Origin: Micromonospora antibiotica
Lineage (GTDB): Bacteria; Actinomycetota; Actinomycetes; Mycobacteriales; Micromonosporaceae
Direction: 5' to 3'
Assembly (NCBI RefSeq): GCF_017599305.1
Contig: NZ_JAGFWR010000001.1
Coordinates: 558,001 to 622,000 of the forward strand
Length of the DNA stretch: 64,000 nt
The position numbers were made by a program, and so were the translations under genes. The notes beneath the pieces are model-generated. The model ran no database searches and was not told where the DNA came from. It worked only from the letters and a program-made list of their open reading frames with translations. Below are positions 40,586-48,963 of the stretch, piece by piece. Within the stretch, counting starts at the first letter, position 1, and every line of letters begins with the position of its first letter.

Positions 40586-41814
40586 CACCGAATTCATCGC
40601 CGAGGGGCACAGTGTCCACAATTCTCGTCGCCGGTGGCGGCATCAGCGGGCTCGCCGTGGCCCTCGGGCTGTCCCGCCAGGGCCGGCACCGGATAGAGGT
40701 CTTCGAGCGCAACGCCCAGTTCGCCGAGCTCGGAGCCGGAATTCAACTGGCCCCGAACGCCTTCCACGCACTCGACCTGCTCGGTGTGTGCGATCAGGTG
40801 CGGTCGCGGGCGGTCTACATCGACGAACTGGTCCTCAGAGACGGCCGGTCCGGGGAACGACTGGTGACTCTGCCGGTGGGAGCCGACTACCGGCGACGAT
40901 TCGGTAACCCGTACGCCGTGGTCCATCGGGGTGATCTGTACGCGCCGCTGCTGGCCGCGTGCCGCGCCGAGGAACGGATCCGGCTCAGAGCCGACAGCCC
41001 CGTGGTCGGGTACCGCACCTCCGACGAGTCGGTCGTCTGCGAGCTGGCCTCCGGTGAACAGGTGGTGGGCGACGTCCTGATCGGTGCGGACGGGATCCGC
41101 TCCCGGGTGCGGCACCAGCTCGTCGGTGACGGTGAGCCCCGGGTCACCGGGCACACCATCTTCCGCTCCGTGGTCCCGACCAGCTCCGTCCCCGCCGAAC
41201 TGCGGTGGAACGCGGTGTCCCTCTGGGCGGGCGAAGGTTGGCACCTGGTCTCCTACCCGATAGCGGGTGGGCGGGAGCTGAACATCGCCGCAGTTCGTGA
41301 CGACGGAGCCACCCGGGCGGTCAGTGGTGAACCCGTCGACCAGCACCTCGTACCGGCCGCCTTCCCGGAGGCGGGAGGGCAGGCACGCCGGCTGCTGCAC
41401 CTCGGCCGGCAGTGGCGCAGGTGGGTGCTGTGCGACCGGCCGCCGGTGGCGCGGTGGGTGCAGGGGCGGGTCGTCCTGATCGGCGACGCCGCCCACCCGA
41501 TGCTGCAGTACGCCGCCCAGGGCGCCGCGCTGGCGTTGGAGGACTCCGTCGTCCTCGCCCGGTCGCTGAGGTGCGACCCCGACGAGATCCCGGGCCGCCT
41601 CCTGCACTTCAACGAGGTACGCCGGGAGCGCACCTCCCGCGCGCAGGAGGCGGCGCGGTGGTTGGGCGATGAGCTGTACCACCCTGCCGGCGTCCGGGCG
41701 CGGACACGGGACGCGATGCTGAAGTCGATGACCGCCGACGATCTCATGGAGGCGGTGTCCTGGGTGCACGGTTTCCGGTTGGGCGCGCAGGAGGCGTCAC
41801 CCGCACCGCCGTGA
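40582..41814 (+). CDS. FAD-dependent aromatic hydroxylase (salicylate hydroxylase type)
   Basis: 410 aa; the ATG overlaps the PhzE-like stop (ATGA), and a GTG at 40612 is an alternative. Motifs: LVAGGGISGLAVALGLSRQG (FAD loop), DVLIGADGIRSRVR (DG) and RVVLIGDAAHPMLQYAAQGAALALEDSVVLA (GD). Relatives hydroxylate salicylate or 3-hydroxybenzoate, sometimes with decarboxylation. In this operon it is expected to act on 3-hydroxyanthranilate or a derivative, moving it towards an aminohydroquinone or quinone. Class A flavin monooxygenase, soluble, NAD(P)H-dependent. Confidence 0.88.
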   Translation: MTPNSSPRGTVSTILVAGGGISGLAVALGLSRQGRHRIEVFERNAQFAELGAGIQLAPNAFHALDLLGVCDQVRSRAVYIDELVLRDGRSGERLVTLPVGADYRRRFGNPYAVVHRGDLYAPLLAACRAEERIRLRADSPVVGYRTSDESVVCELASGEQVVGDVLIGADGIRSRVRHQLVGDGEPRVTGHTIFRSVVPTSSVPAELRWNAVSLWAGEGWHLVSYPIAGGRELNIAAVRDDGATRAVSGEPVDQHLVPAAFPEAGGQARRLLHLGRQWRRWVLCDRPPVARWVQGRVVLIGDAAHPMLQYAAQGAALALEDSVVLARSLRCDPDEIPGRLLHFNEVRRERTSRAQEAARWLGDELYHPAGVRARTRDAMLKSMTADDLMEAVSWVHGFRLGAQEASPAPP

Positions 41815-41832
41815 CCGGCACCCGGCGGTCAC
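41811..41832. terminator. Hairpin between converging hydroxylase and nuclease-like genes
   Basis: GTGACCG (41811-41817) and CGGTCAC (41826-41832) with an 8-base loop, overlapping both gene ends. Possible bidirectional terminator and right end of the biosynthetic operon. Confidence 0.4.
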
Positions 41833-42875
41833 CGCCACAGTGTCAGCCAGAGATCGGCTTGGAACCCGGACGATCGCGGGTCGAAGGTGACGGTGCGAAT
41901 CTCGACCAGGGCGAGAGCGTCGTCGTCCGTACGTGTGCAGAGCCAGAGGCCGGACCGTGGTTCGACGACTTTGCTCTTCCTGTCGGACGGGGCGGCTTCG
42001 TCGCACTCCTGCGGCGTCGAGGGTTCGCGCGGCACGGTGGCCATGCCCAGATAGAAGATCATCCGCAATATGCCCTCGTCGCAGTTGTCGTAGAAGGCGA
42101 GGTCCCGGGCGTCGCTTGAGGTGCCCACCCCGGTGGGTCCCGTAGCGAGTGTCACGGCTGCACGGTCCGCGTCGACCGTCGACCGGGTCGCCGTGTTCTT
42201 CGTCCTCCAGTCGGAGGCGCACTGGCCGGCGACAGCCGTGAGGCGGCGCTTCTCGTACACCAGGGAGTAGTGCCTGGGCAGCTGATGCCTGACGATGACA
42301 GCTGCGAGCAGCAGCAGCAGGAGTAGTAGTAGCGCGCGGACGGTGGGGGACTTCAGAAAACGGCGGACGCCCGACTCGGACGCGATTTTCAGATAGGACT
42401 CGACGACGTCGTCCATCGCCCTCGACCCGGCCAGTTGGTCGGCGATGTGTGGCCCGTCCCAGATCTGCAGATCGACGCCGTGTGCGGATCGTGCCCATTG
42501 CTGGAGTTGGTGCTGTGTGGCGATTGCCATTCCCTGGGCCGTGAAGAAGATCACCCGTTGCACCGGTCGTCCGGTGGTGCATGCTTTCGTGACGTCACTC
42601 CTGACCTTCTTCGGAAGGTCGTTCTTCTGGATTGTGCAGCAGAAGGCGAGGTCCCCGTCGGGGGAGAAGGTCTCGCTCCAGTAACTCTCGCCGTCGCGCC
42701 CCTGGTCACCGCCGGCGCTGACCGGGCCGGTGGAGATCCGAACATTCGGGGCGATGAATTTGCTGGTCAGGTGATGGCAGATCTGCTCAAAATCGTGATG
42801 CCCGTTCCTCTCTCCGAGCAGGTCCAGGGCGATGCGGATCTGCGTGGCCCGATGGATCTGGTTGACGGTCGTCAA
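41829..42875 (-). CDS. Putative PD-(D/E)xK nuclease-like protein with a membrane segment
   Basis: 348 aa, not a named family. The N-terminal 160 residues resemble Mrr-type restriction endonuclease folds found fused to other modules: FEQICHHLTSKFIAPNVR, GGDQGRDGESYW (Asp58/Asp61) and AFCCTIQKND (Lys84), then VQRVIFFTAQG and DLQIWDGPHIADQLA. A single poly-leucine transmembrane helix lies at residues 181-195. The C-terminal 150 residues are an unassigned soluble domain (YSLVYEKRRLTAV..., LWLCTRTDDDALALVEI). Base composition and the long Leu run differ from neighbours. Possibly a defence or abortive-infection effector. The nuclease call is tentative. Confidence 0.5.
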   Translation of the reverse strand: MTTVNQIHRATQIRIALDLLGERNGHHDFEQICHHLTSKFIAPNVRISTGPVSAGGDQGRDGESYWSETFSPDGDLAFCCTIQKNDLPKKVRSDVTKACTTGRPVQRVIFFTAQGMAIATQHQLQQWARSAHGVDLQIWDGPHIADQLAGSRAMDDVVESYLKIASESGVRRFLKSPTVRALLLLLLLLLAAVIVRHQLPRHYSLVYEKRRLTAVAGQCASDWRTKNTATRSTVDADRAAVTLATGPTGVGTSSDARDLAFYDNCDEGILRMIFYLGMATVPREPSTPQECDEAAPSDRKSKVVEPRSGLWLCTRTDDDALALVEIRTVTFDPRSSGFQADLWLTLWR

Positions 42876-43147
42876 GGCAGCCGCCGGGGCCGGCGCGTCA
42901 GCAGTCGGATGAGGTGCCGCACCACAGTGGTCATCGCTCGATCTGCCCTGTCTTCTCGGGCGGCCGGAGAGGCGCCCTGCCGGATCGCCTCAACTCCTCC
43001 ACCGCGCAAGGGGGTGCTACGCGTAGCCCGTGATCGTACCAACGCGGCTGCCAGCAACGGGGCCTTCGCCTCGCGTGGGAGCGGACGTGCCGGGACGGGG
43101 TGGGGTGGGACCGGGGCGGGAGCCCGGCGGCGCTGTCAGCCGACGGC
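42876..43147. other. Spacer, nothing recognised
   Basis: 272 bases separating the nuclease-like gene and the siderophore-uptake ATPase gene (both leftward). No supported gene; the promoter of the nuclease-like gene must lie here. Confidence 0.4.
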
Positions 43148-43957
43148 TCAGCCGGCGGCCGGCTCCCGGGTGTCGGCCGGTACGACCATCGGCGCTCCGG
43201 TGACCGGGTCGGGGACCACCTGGTTCGGCATCCCGAACACCTCGGCGACGAGCCCGGCACCGACGGTCGACGCCGGGTGCCCCTCGGCCACGATCCGGCC
43301 GTCGCGCATCGCGACCAGGTGGGTGGCGTACCGGGCGGCGTGGTTGAGGTCGTGCAGCACGGCCACCACGGTGCGTCCCCGGGTGACCAGGCGGTGCAGC
43401 ACGTTGAGCACGTCGATCTGGTGTGCCACGTCCAGGTAGGTGGTGGGCTCGTCGAGCAGGACGAGGGGTGTCTCCTGGGCGAGCACCATGGCGATCCAGG
43501 CCCGTTGGCGTTGCCCGCCGGAGAGTTCGTCGACCCGCCGGTCGGCCAGCTCGGTGGTGCCGGTGGAGTCGAGCGCCGACTCGACGGCCTCCTCGTCGGC
43601 GTGGGAGAAGCGGCGCAGCACCCGCTGGTGGGCGTAGCGGCCCCGCCCGACCAGCTCGCGGACGGTGATCCCCTCGGGCGCGGACATGGTCTGCGGCAGC
43701 AGCGCGATCCGCCGGGCGCGTTCCTTCGCCGGCAGGGTGACCAGGTCCGATCCGTCGAGCGTGACCCGACCCTCGGCGGGGCGGAGCAGCCCGGAGAGGG
43801 CGCGCAGGAGCGTCGACTTGCCGCACGCGTTGGGCCCGATGAGCACGGTGAACGAGCCGTCGGGCACGGCGAACGACAGGTCGGCGCTGACGGTCCGCTG
43901 GTCGTACCGGAGGGTGACGTTCTCGGCCCGCAGCCGCGCGGTCAGCTGGTCGACCAT
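43148..43957 (-). CDS. fepC: Ferric-siderophore ABC transporter ATPase
   Basis: 269 aa; AGGAGG before ATG 43957. Walker A GPNACGKST, signature LSGGQRQRAWIAMVLAQ, Walker B LVLLDEPTTYLD and the His loop VLHDLNHAARYA, as in FepC/FhuC/CchC. It powers ferric-siderophore import through the two FecCD-type permeases upstream in the operon. Its start overlaps the second permease gene by 16 bases. Confidence 0.92.
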   Translation of the reverse strand: MVDQLTARLRAENVTLRYDQRTVSADLSFAVPDGSFTVLIGPNACGKSTLLRALSGLLRPAEGRVTLDGSDLVTLPAKERARRIALLPQTMSAPEGITVRELVGRGRYAHQRVLRRFSHADEEAVESALDSTGTTELADRRVDELSGGQRQRAWIAMVLAQETPLVLLDEPTTYLDVAHQIDVLNVLHRLVTRGRTVVAVLHDLNHAARYATHLVAMRDGRIVAEGHPASTVGAGLVAEVFGMPNQVVPDPVTGAPMVVPADTREPAAG

Positions 43958-45009
43958 CGGGTCCTCCTGATCTCGTGGACGAGCAGCCAGAGCAGGTACG
44001 CGCCGCCGAGGGTGACCGTGACGACCCCCACCGGCACGGTCAGCGGGATCACGTGTTGGGCGATCAGGTCGGCGCCGAGCAGCAGCAACGCCCCGACCGC
44101 GGCGGTGGCGGCGAGTGGCAGGCCCGGTGCCCGGACGAGCCGGCGGGCGATCTGCGGGGCGGCCAGGGCGACGAAGGAGATCGGGCCGGCGACGGTGGTG
44201 ACCGCACTGACCAGGGCGACCGCGATGACCACGAGGACGGCGCGGTTGCGGTCGACCGCGACTCCGCTGGCGGCGGCGACGTCGTCGCCCAGTTCCAGTT
44301 GGGCCAGGGCCGCCGCCCACAGTGGGGTGACGGCCAGCAGCACCAGGATGATCGCGGCGGCCGGCCAGACCACGTCGGCGGTGGCGGTGTTGAGGGAGCC
44401 GGCGCCCCAGGCGGCGGCGAACAGCGCCGTCTCCAGGTCGGCGCGCAGCAGCAGCCAGGTGTTGGTGGCGGCGAGCATCGAGGAGACGCCCACCCCGACG
44501 ACGATGAACCGGAACCCGGAGAGCCCGTCCCGGTAGGCGAGCAGGTAGATCGCCAGCGCCGCCAGCAGGCCACCGGCGAGTGAGCCGAGCATCAGCAGGT
44601 GCCAGCCGCCGCCGAGAAGCAGCAGGGCGGTCAGCATGCCGGTGAACGAGCCGTTCGCCAGGCCGATGATGTCCGGGCTGGCCAGCGGGTTGCGGGTGAT
44701 GGTCTGGAAGATCGCCCCGGCGACGCCGAGCGCCGCGCCGAAGGCGACGGCCGCGGCGATGCGGGGCAGCCGCCACTCCAGCACGACGGTGCGGGTCAGC
44801 CCGTCGATCCGGCCGCCGAGCACGCCGAGCACCTCGTCGAGGCGCAGCGGGAAGTCGCCCAGCCAGAGGCCGACCACCCCCAGCGCCGCGACGACGAGCG
44901 CGGCGGCGGCGCCGACGGCGGCTTCGCGTACGCCGACGGTCACGTGCCGGTGGTCGGTGCCGAGCAGCAGCCGGCGACCCCCGGCGGTGCGGCGGACCGG
45001 CCGGCTCAC
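43942..45009 (-). CDS. fepG: FecCD-type siderophore permease (FepG-like)
   Basis: 355 aa, GTG start overlapping the upstream permease stop as GTGA. About nine to ten helices with FecCD motifs LRLDEVLGVLGG, LEWRLPRIAAAVAFGAALGVAGAIFQTITRNPLASPDIIGLANGS (in full at about residues 70-115) and GPISFVALAAPQIARRLVR. One half of the heterodimeric inner-membrane channel. Function by family and operon; the siderophore itself is not identified. Confidence 0.9.
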   Translation of the reverse strand: MSRPVRRTAGGRRLLLGTDHRHVTVGVREAAVGAAAALVVAALGVVGLWLGDFPLRLDEVLGVLGGRIDGLTRTVVLEWRLPRIAAAVAFGAALGVAGAIFQTITRNPLASPDIIGLANGSFTGMLTALLLLGGGWHLLMLGSLAGGLLAALAIYLLAYRDGLSGFRFIVVGVGVSSMLAATNTWLLLRADLETALFAAAWGAGSLNTATADVVWPAAAIILVLLAVTPLWAAALAQLELGDDVAAASGVAVDRNRAVLVVIAVALVSAVTTVAGPISFVALAAPQIARRLVRAPGLPLAATAAVGALLLLGADLIAQHVIPLTVPVGVVTVTLGGAYLLWLLVHEIRRTRWSTS

Positions 45010-46055
45010 AGCGCGGTCGCCCGTCGGCGTCGGGCCAGCGCGATCAGCACCGGAGCACCGACGAACGCGGTGACGATGCCGACCGGCATCTCACTGGGCA
45101 GCACGGCGACCCGGCCGAGCACGTCGGCCAGCAGCACCAGCATCCCGCCGGCCAGCAGCGACCCGGCGAGGATCCGGCGCTGGTCGGTGCCGACACCCCA
45201 ACGCACCAGGTGCGGCACCACGAGCCCGACGAACGAGATGGGGCCGGCGATGGCGCTGGCCCCACCGGCGAGCAGGGTCACCGCACCGAGCACGAGCAGC
45301 CGGGTCCGGACCAGGCTGACGCCCTGGGCGGCGGCCAGGTCGGGGCCGAGCGCGAGCGCGTTGAGGCTGCGGGCCGCGACCAGCGCGGCGAGCAGCCCGG
45401 CCACGATCAGCGGGAGCACCGGCAGCAGCACTGCGGTGTCACGTTCGAGCAGGCTGCCGGCGTTCCAGCCGCGCATCCGGTCGAAGGTGTCGGGGTGGGT
45501 GAGGGTGATCCCGGTGGTCAGGCCGGCGAGCACGGCACCGGTCGCCACCCCGGTCACCAGCAGCCGGGTGGGGGTGGCCCGCAGGTCGGCGGCGCCGCCG
45601 ACGGCGTACACGGCGGTGGCGACCAGGAGCGCGCCGAGCAGGGCGAGCCACATGTAGCCGGCCGGCGAGGTGATCCCGAAGAAGGCGATGCCGGCGGCGA
45701 CGAACGCGGCGGCACCGGCGTTGACGCCGAGGATGCCCGGTTCGGCGAGCGCGTTGCGGGTGAACGCCTGCATCAGCGCGCCCGCGACCCCGAGGCCGGC
45801 TCCGACGAGTAGCCCGGCGAGGGTGCGCGGCAGGCGCTGCCCCCAGACGACGTACTGCGCGGTGTCGCTGCCGGCGCCCCGCAGCGCCTCCCAGACGTCC
45901 GCCGGGGGCACCGGGTTCGCACCCACGAAGACCGACAACACCACCGACCCCACGAGTACGACGACCGCCCCGACCAGCCACCGCCGGGCGGTACGCCGAC
46001 GCGCGGCACGGCCGGTGGTCGGCCGTACCGCGCGGGCGGGTGTGGTGGCGGTCAA
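45006..46055 (-). CDS. fepD: FecCD-type siderophore permease (FepD-like)
   Basis: 349 aa from TTG 46055, chosen because it overlaps the binding-protein stop as TTGA, the same coupling seen elsewhere in the operon. Conserved segments: GQRLPRTLAGLLVGAGLGVAGALMQAFTRNALAEP (residues about 75-110), ILGVNAGAAAFV and GPISFVGLVVPHLVRWGVG. Paired with the FepG-like permease to form the import channel. Confidence 0.88.
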   Translation of the reverse strand: MTATTPARAVRPTTGRAARRRTARRWLVGAVVVLVGSVVLSVFVGANPVPPADVWEALRGAGSDTAQYVVWGQRLPRTLAGLLVGAGLGVAGALMQAFTRNALAEPGILGVNAGAAAFVAAGIAFFGITSPAGYMWLALLGALLVATAVYAVGGAADLRATPTRLLVTGVATGAVLAGLTTGITLTHPDTFDRMRGWNAGSLLERDTAVLLPVLPLIVAGLLAALVAARSLNALALGPDLAAAQGVSLVRTRLLVLGAVTLLAGGASAIAGPISFVGLVVPHLVRWGVGTDQRRILAGSLLAGGMLVLLADVLGRVAVLPSEMPVGIVTAFVGAPVLIALARRRRATAL

Positions 46056-46990
46056 CTCGACGCGGTGAGGATGCGTTCGAGGTCGTCGAGGACGGCCTGC
46101 CCACCGACCGTGCCGACCCCGGTGATCCAGAAGGACTGGTCGACGAGGTGCAGGCGGGGGAAGGCGGCGGCGTTGGCGGTGACCGAGGCGGGGATGGTGC
46201 TGCGGTCGTTGACGTCGACGGTGGTGACGAAGACGTGGTCGGCCTTGGCTTCCAGCACCCGTTCCGGGGAGACGTCGACCGAGATGGAGTTCTCCCAGTC
46301 GCGCTCGGGGGTCTTGAAGCCGACGCACTCCAGTGCGCTGCCGGCGAACGAGGTGGGGCCGTAGAGGGTGAGGACGCCGTCGCGGGGGCGGATGAGCTGC
46401 GCGCTCTTGCCGGCGGTGCCGAACTTCTTGGCGATGTCCGCGCACCGCTGCCGGAAGTCGGTGAGCAGCTTGTCGGCGGAGTCCGCACCGCCGAGCGTGG
46501 TGGCGGTGAACTTCACGTTGTCCTGCCACGGGTCGGCCTGGGACGCCATGAACACGGTCGGGGCGACGTCGGTGAGCTGCTGGTAGAGGGCGGAGTGCCG
46601 GGATTCGGTGCCGATGATCAGGTCGGGCTTGAGGGCCGCGATCTTCTGCACGTTGGGTTCCTGGACGGTGCCGACGGTGGTGATGCCGGCGGCCTTGTCG
46701 CCGAGGTACTTGGGCACGCCGGCGGCCTCGTTGAGCACGGCCGCGCCGACCGGGGTGAGCTGCAACGCGATGGCGGTGTCGAGCTGGACCGGTTCGAGGA
46801 CGACGACCCGGGTCGGCTTGTCCGGCACGGCGGTCTTGCCGCGCGCGTGCTCGACGGTCCTGGTGTCGCCGACGCTGCCCGCCGGCTCGGAGTCGTCGGA
46901 GCCGCAGGCGGCCACGGCGAGCACCGCCGCCGAGGCGACGGTGAGGGCGAGGAGGCGTCGGCGGAGTGTTCGAGGGGTCGGCGTACGCAT
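46052..46990 (-). CDS. Ferric-siderophore-binding lipoprotein
   Basis: 312 aa. Lipoprotein signal with lipobox AVAACG, then a periplasmic-binding-protein type III domain: PTRVVVLEPVQLDTAIALQLTPVGAAVLN, VQKIAALKPDLIIGTESRHSALYQQLTDVAPTVFM and the C-terminal lobe AFPRLHLVDQSFWITGVGTVGGQAVLDDL. FepB/FecB/DesE-like capture of ferric siderophore at the outer face of the membrane. First gene of the fep-like operon, behind the iron box. Confidence 0.9.
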   Translation of the reverse strand: MRTPTPRTLRRRLLALTVASAAVLAVAACGSDDSEPAGSVGDTRTVEHARGKTAVPDKPTRVVVLEPVQLDTAIALQLTPVGAAVLNEAAGVPKYLGDKAAGITTVGTVQEPNVQKIAALKPDLIIGTESRHSALYQQLTDVAPTVFMASQADPWQDNVKFTATTLGGADSADKLLTDFRQRCADIAKKFGTAGKSAQLIRPRDGVLTLYGPTSFAGSALECVGFKTPERDWENSISVDVSPERVLEAKADHVFVTTVDVNDRSTIPASVTANAAAFPRLHLVDQSFWITGVGTVGGQAVLDDLERILTASS

Positions 46991-47039
46991 GGTGCGAGGT
47001 TCCCGTCTGGCTACTTACAGTGATTGTCCACTAACATTT

Positions 47040-47058
47040 TTAGGTTAGCATTACCTAA
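47040..47058. promoter_or_regulatory. IdeR/DmdR-type iron box
   Basis: TTAGGTTAGCATTACCTAA matches the 19-base IdeR/DtxR consensus at 16 positions. It overlaps the stop codon of the siderophore-interacting protein gene and lies 50 bases upstream of the binding-protein start, so iron-loaded IdeR should repress the uptake operon. Confidence 0.85.
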
Positions 47059-47906
47059 TCATCCACCTCGTCGCGGGCCGGGCGGTCGTGCCAATAGCCC
47101 TGTGTGTGGACCTGCTGTGGATCGACGCGCGCCTCGGTGAAGAGCCTGCGCACCTGCGCAATCCTGCTACTCTCCGTAGCTGTCCAGGCGTAGAACTGTG
47201 CCCCCGACGATGCCGCCGCCGGCCCGTACTCGGCCAACCAGTCGCCCACCATGGCGGTGAGGACCGTCCCGCCCGGTGCCCCGCGACGCAACCGGACCTC
47301 GACCGTGTGGCCGGCGGTCACCTCGTCGAGGGTGGCGGCGTCCGCCGCGACGCCGGCCTCCAGCAGGACCGTCGCCCGCACCCCCGGGCCGAGACCGGAC
47401 AGGATGCCGCGCACCGCCGGGTACGCCGTCTCGTCCGCGGCGATCAGCACCCGGGTCGCCGGCCCCGGCTCCCACTGCACGCCGTACCCGGGTTGGCCGG
47501 CCCCCACGTGCGGGCCCGACAGGAGCAGCCGGTCGCCCGGCCGGGCCGTCGCCGCCCAGCCGCTCGCCGGGCCGTGCGGCTGGTGCAGGTAGAAGTCCAG
47601 GTCCAGCTCGCCCGTCGCCGGCCGGGTCCGGTACGCGGTGTAGCTGCGCAGCCTCGGGCGCACCTCGCCGGGAACGGACCGCCACTCGCGTCGCCACGTC
47701 TGCTCGGGCAGCCCCGCCCGCAGCGCGGTCGGATAACCACCGTCGACCGGCAGCATGATCTTGATGCGCTGGTCGAGCTGGTACGGCGCCATCTCCCGCA
47801 ACCGCTCGTCGCCGAGCGTCACCCGGACGAACCCGGGCGACACCCGCCGGGTCGCCGTCACGGTCGTCGCGAACAGGACGTTGGGCGAGTTGCCGAATGC
47901 TGACAT
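47055..47906 (-). CDS. Siderophore-interacting protein (ferric-chelate reductase)
   Basis: 283 aa. FAD-binding-9/SIP family (ViuB-like): FVRVTLGDERL, LDQRIKIMLP, RLRSYTAYRTRPATGELDLDFYLHQP (residues about 90-115, FAD site), GPHVGAG, RVLIAADETAYPAVRGIL and FYAWTATESSRIAQVRRLF. It reduces ferric siderophores in the cytoplasm to release Fe(II). A weak half iron box (GAGGTTAGC) is about 10 bases before the start. It is separated from the uptake operon by the full iron box. Confidence 0.9.
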   Translation of the reverse strand: MSAFGNSPNVLFATTVTATRRVSPGFVRVTLGDERLREMAPYQLDQRIKIMLPVDGGYPTALRAGLPEQTWRREWRSVPGEVRPRLRSYTAYRTRPATGELDLDFYLHQPHGPASGWAATARPGDRLLLSGPHVGAGQPGYGVQWEPGPATRVLIAADETAYPAVRGILSGLGPGVRATVLLEAGVAADAATLDEVTAGHTVEVRLRRGAPGGTVLTAMVGDWLAEYGPAAASSGAQFYAWTATESSRIAQVRRLFTEARVDPQQVHTQGYWHDRPARDEVDD

Positions 47907-48140
47907 GCCGGCAGAGGTTAGCGTGCCCCGTCCGGGCAGCTCACCGCCCCGGACCCCGGCGGGTGATCAGGGCCCACCCGGCTCGTGCCCGGGTCACCCC
48001 CGGCGGCGGCGTTCCCGGGAACCGGCCACTGGACCAGGAAGAATGCGCAGAACATTGACGGTGACCATGGCGATGATCCAATCTGACGCCGGCCCGGGTC
48101 AGGAAGTCCGGGCTTTCATTGCGTCGGCGAAGGAGCTCGC

Positions 48141-48701
48141 ATGCCACACATCACGTTAAATACCAACGAACCCGGAATCCGTGGCCTGTTCCGCTTCCGG
48201 CCGGAGACGGCGTTGCCACTGAACGGGCTGGTCGAGGCGCTGCTGTGTGCACCGGGCACGTTGACCCGGGGCGAAAGGGAACTCATCGCAGCCTATGTGT
48301 CCGGCCTCAACGAGTGCCGCTACTGCTACTCCGCCCACGCGGCGTACGCGGCGGCGCAACTCCCCGAGGGCATGCCCCTGGTCCAGCAGGTGCACGACGA
48401 CGTCGACAGCGCCCCGGTGTCGGCCAAGATGCGCGCGCTGCTCGACGTGGCCGGCGCGGTGCAACGCGGTGGTCGGGAGGTCACCGCAGACCTGGTGGCC
48501 GCCGCCCGGGCCGAGGGCGCCACCGACGTGGAGATCCACGACACCGTGCTGATCGCCGCCGCGTTCTGCATGTTCAACCGCTACGTCGACGGCTTGGCCA
48601 CCGTCCTGCCGGACGACCCGGACTTCTACACCGACCGCGCGCAGCGGATCGCCGCCCACGGCTACCTCGGGGTACTGCAACAGGAGGTCATCCACGAGTG
48701 A
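48141..48701 (+). CDS. Carboxymuconolactone decarboxylase / AhpD-family protein
   Basis: 186 aa peroxidase-related alkylhydroperoxidase-like protein. The catalytic pattern ELIAAYVSGLNECRYCYSAHAAYAA contains the CxxC-x2-H of AhpD. All-helical, soluble; expected to use the cysteine pair in peroxide or thiol redox. Not obviously part of any operon, although it follows the iron-uptake genes divergently and could be linked to oxidative stress. Confidence 0.85.
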   Translation: MPHITLNTNEPGIRGLFRFRPETALPLNGLVEALLCAPGTLTRGERELIAAYVSGLNECRYCYSAHAAYAAAQLPEGMPLVQQVHDDVDSAPVSAKMRALLDVAGAVQRGGREVTADLVAAARAEGATDVEIHDTVLIAAAFCMFNRYVDGLATVLPDDPDFYTDRAQRIAAHGYLGVLQQEVIHE

Positions 48702-48771
48702 CCGGCCCGGCGGGCACCGGCAGGTCGGCGGGCGTCGGCGCGGCACGCCGTCACCGGGCCTGCCGGAGCGC

Positions 48772-48799
48772 GTCGGCGAAGTCGGCGACCTTCGCCGAC
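48772..48799. terminator. Hairpin downstream of the AhpD-like gene
   Basis: Perfect arms GTCGGCGAAG (48772-48781) and CTTCGCCGAC (48790-48799) around an 8-base loop, about 70 bases after the stop codon. Confidence 0.45.
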
Positions 48800-48963
48800 C
48801 GTGGTACGCGGTGAGCCGCCCGCCCACCGGGTGCCGCGGCGGATCGTCGACCCGGGCGGATCAACGCGGGTCGACGGGTGCGCCCGGTCCTTTCTGGATG
48901 GTGTGGCCTGGCTATTGTCAGCGGGTGATCCATCGAGGGATCTCTTTTGCACGGGGAGAGTAG

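Noticed and set aside
14311..41814. A PKS or NRPS multimodular cluster
   Set aside because: Only a single stand-alone ACP and adenylation enzyme exist; no ketosynthase/acyltransferase modules or condensation domains.
42872..43057. A 61-codon leftward frame upstream of the nuclease-like gene
   Set aside because: Arg-rich, no ribosome site, overlaps the neighbour start; probably non-coding.
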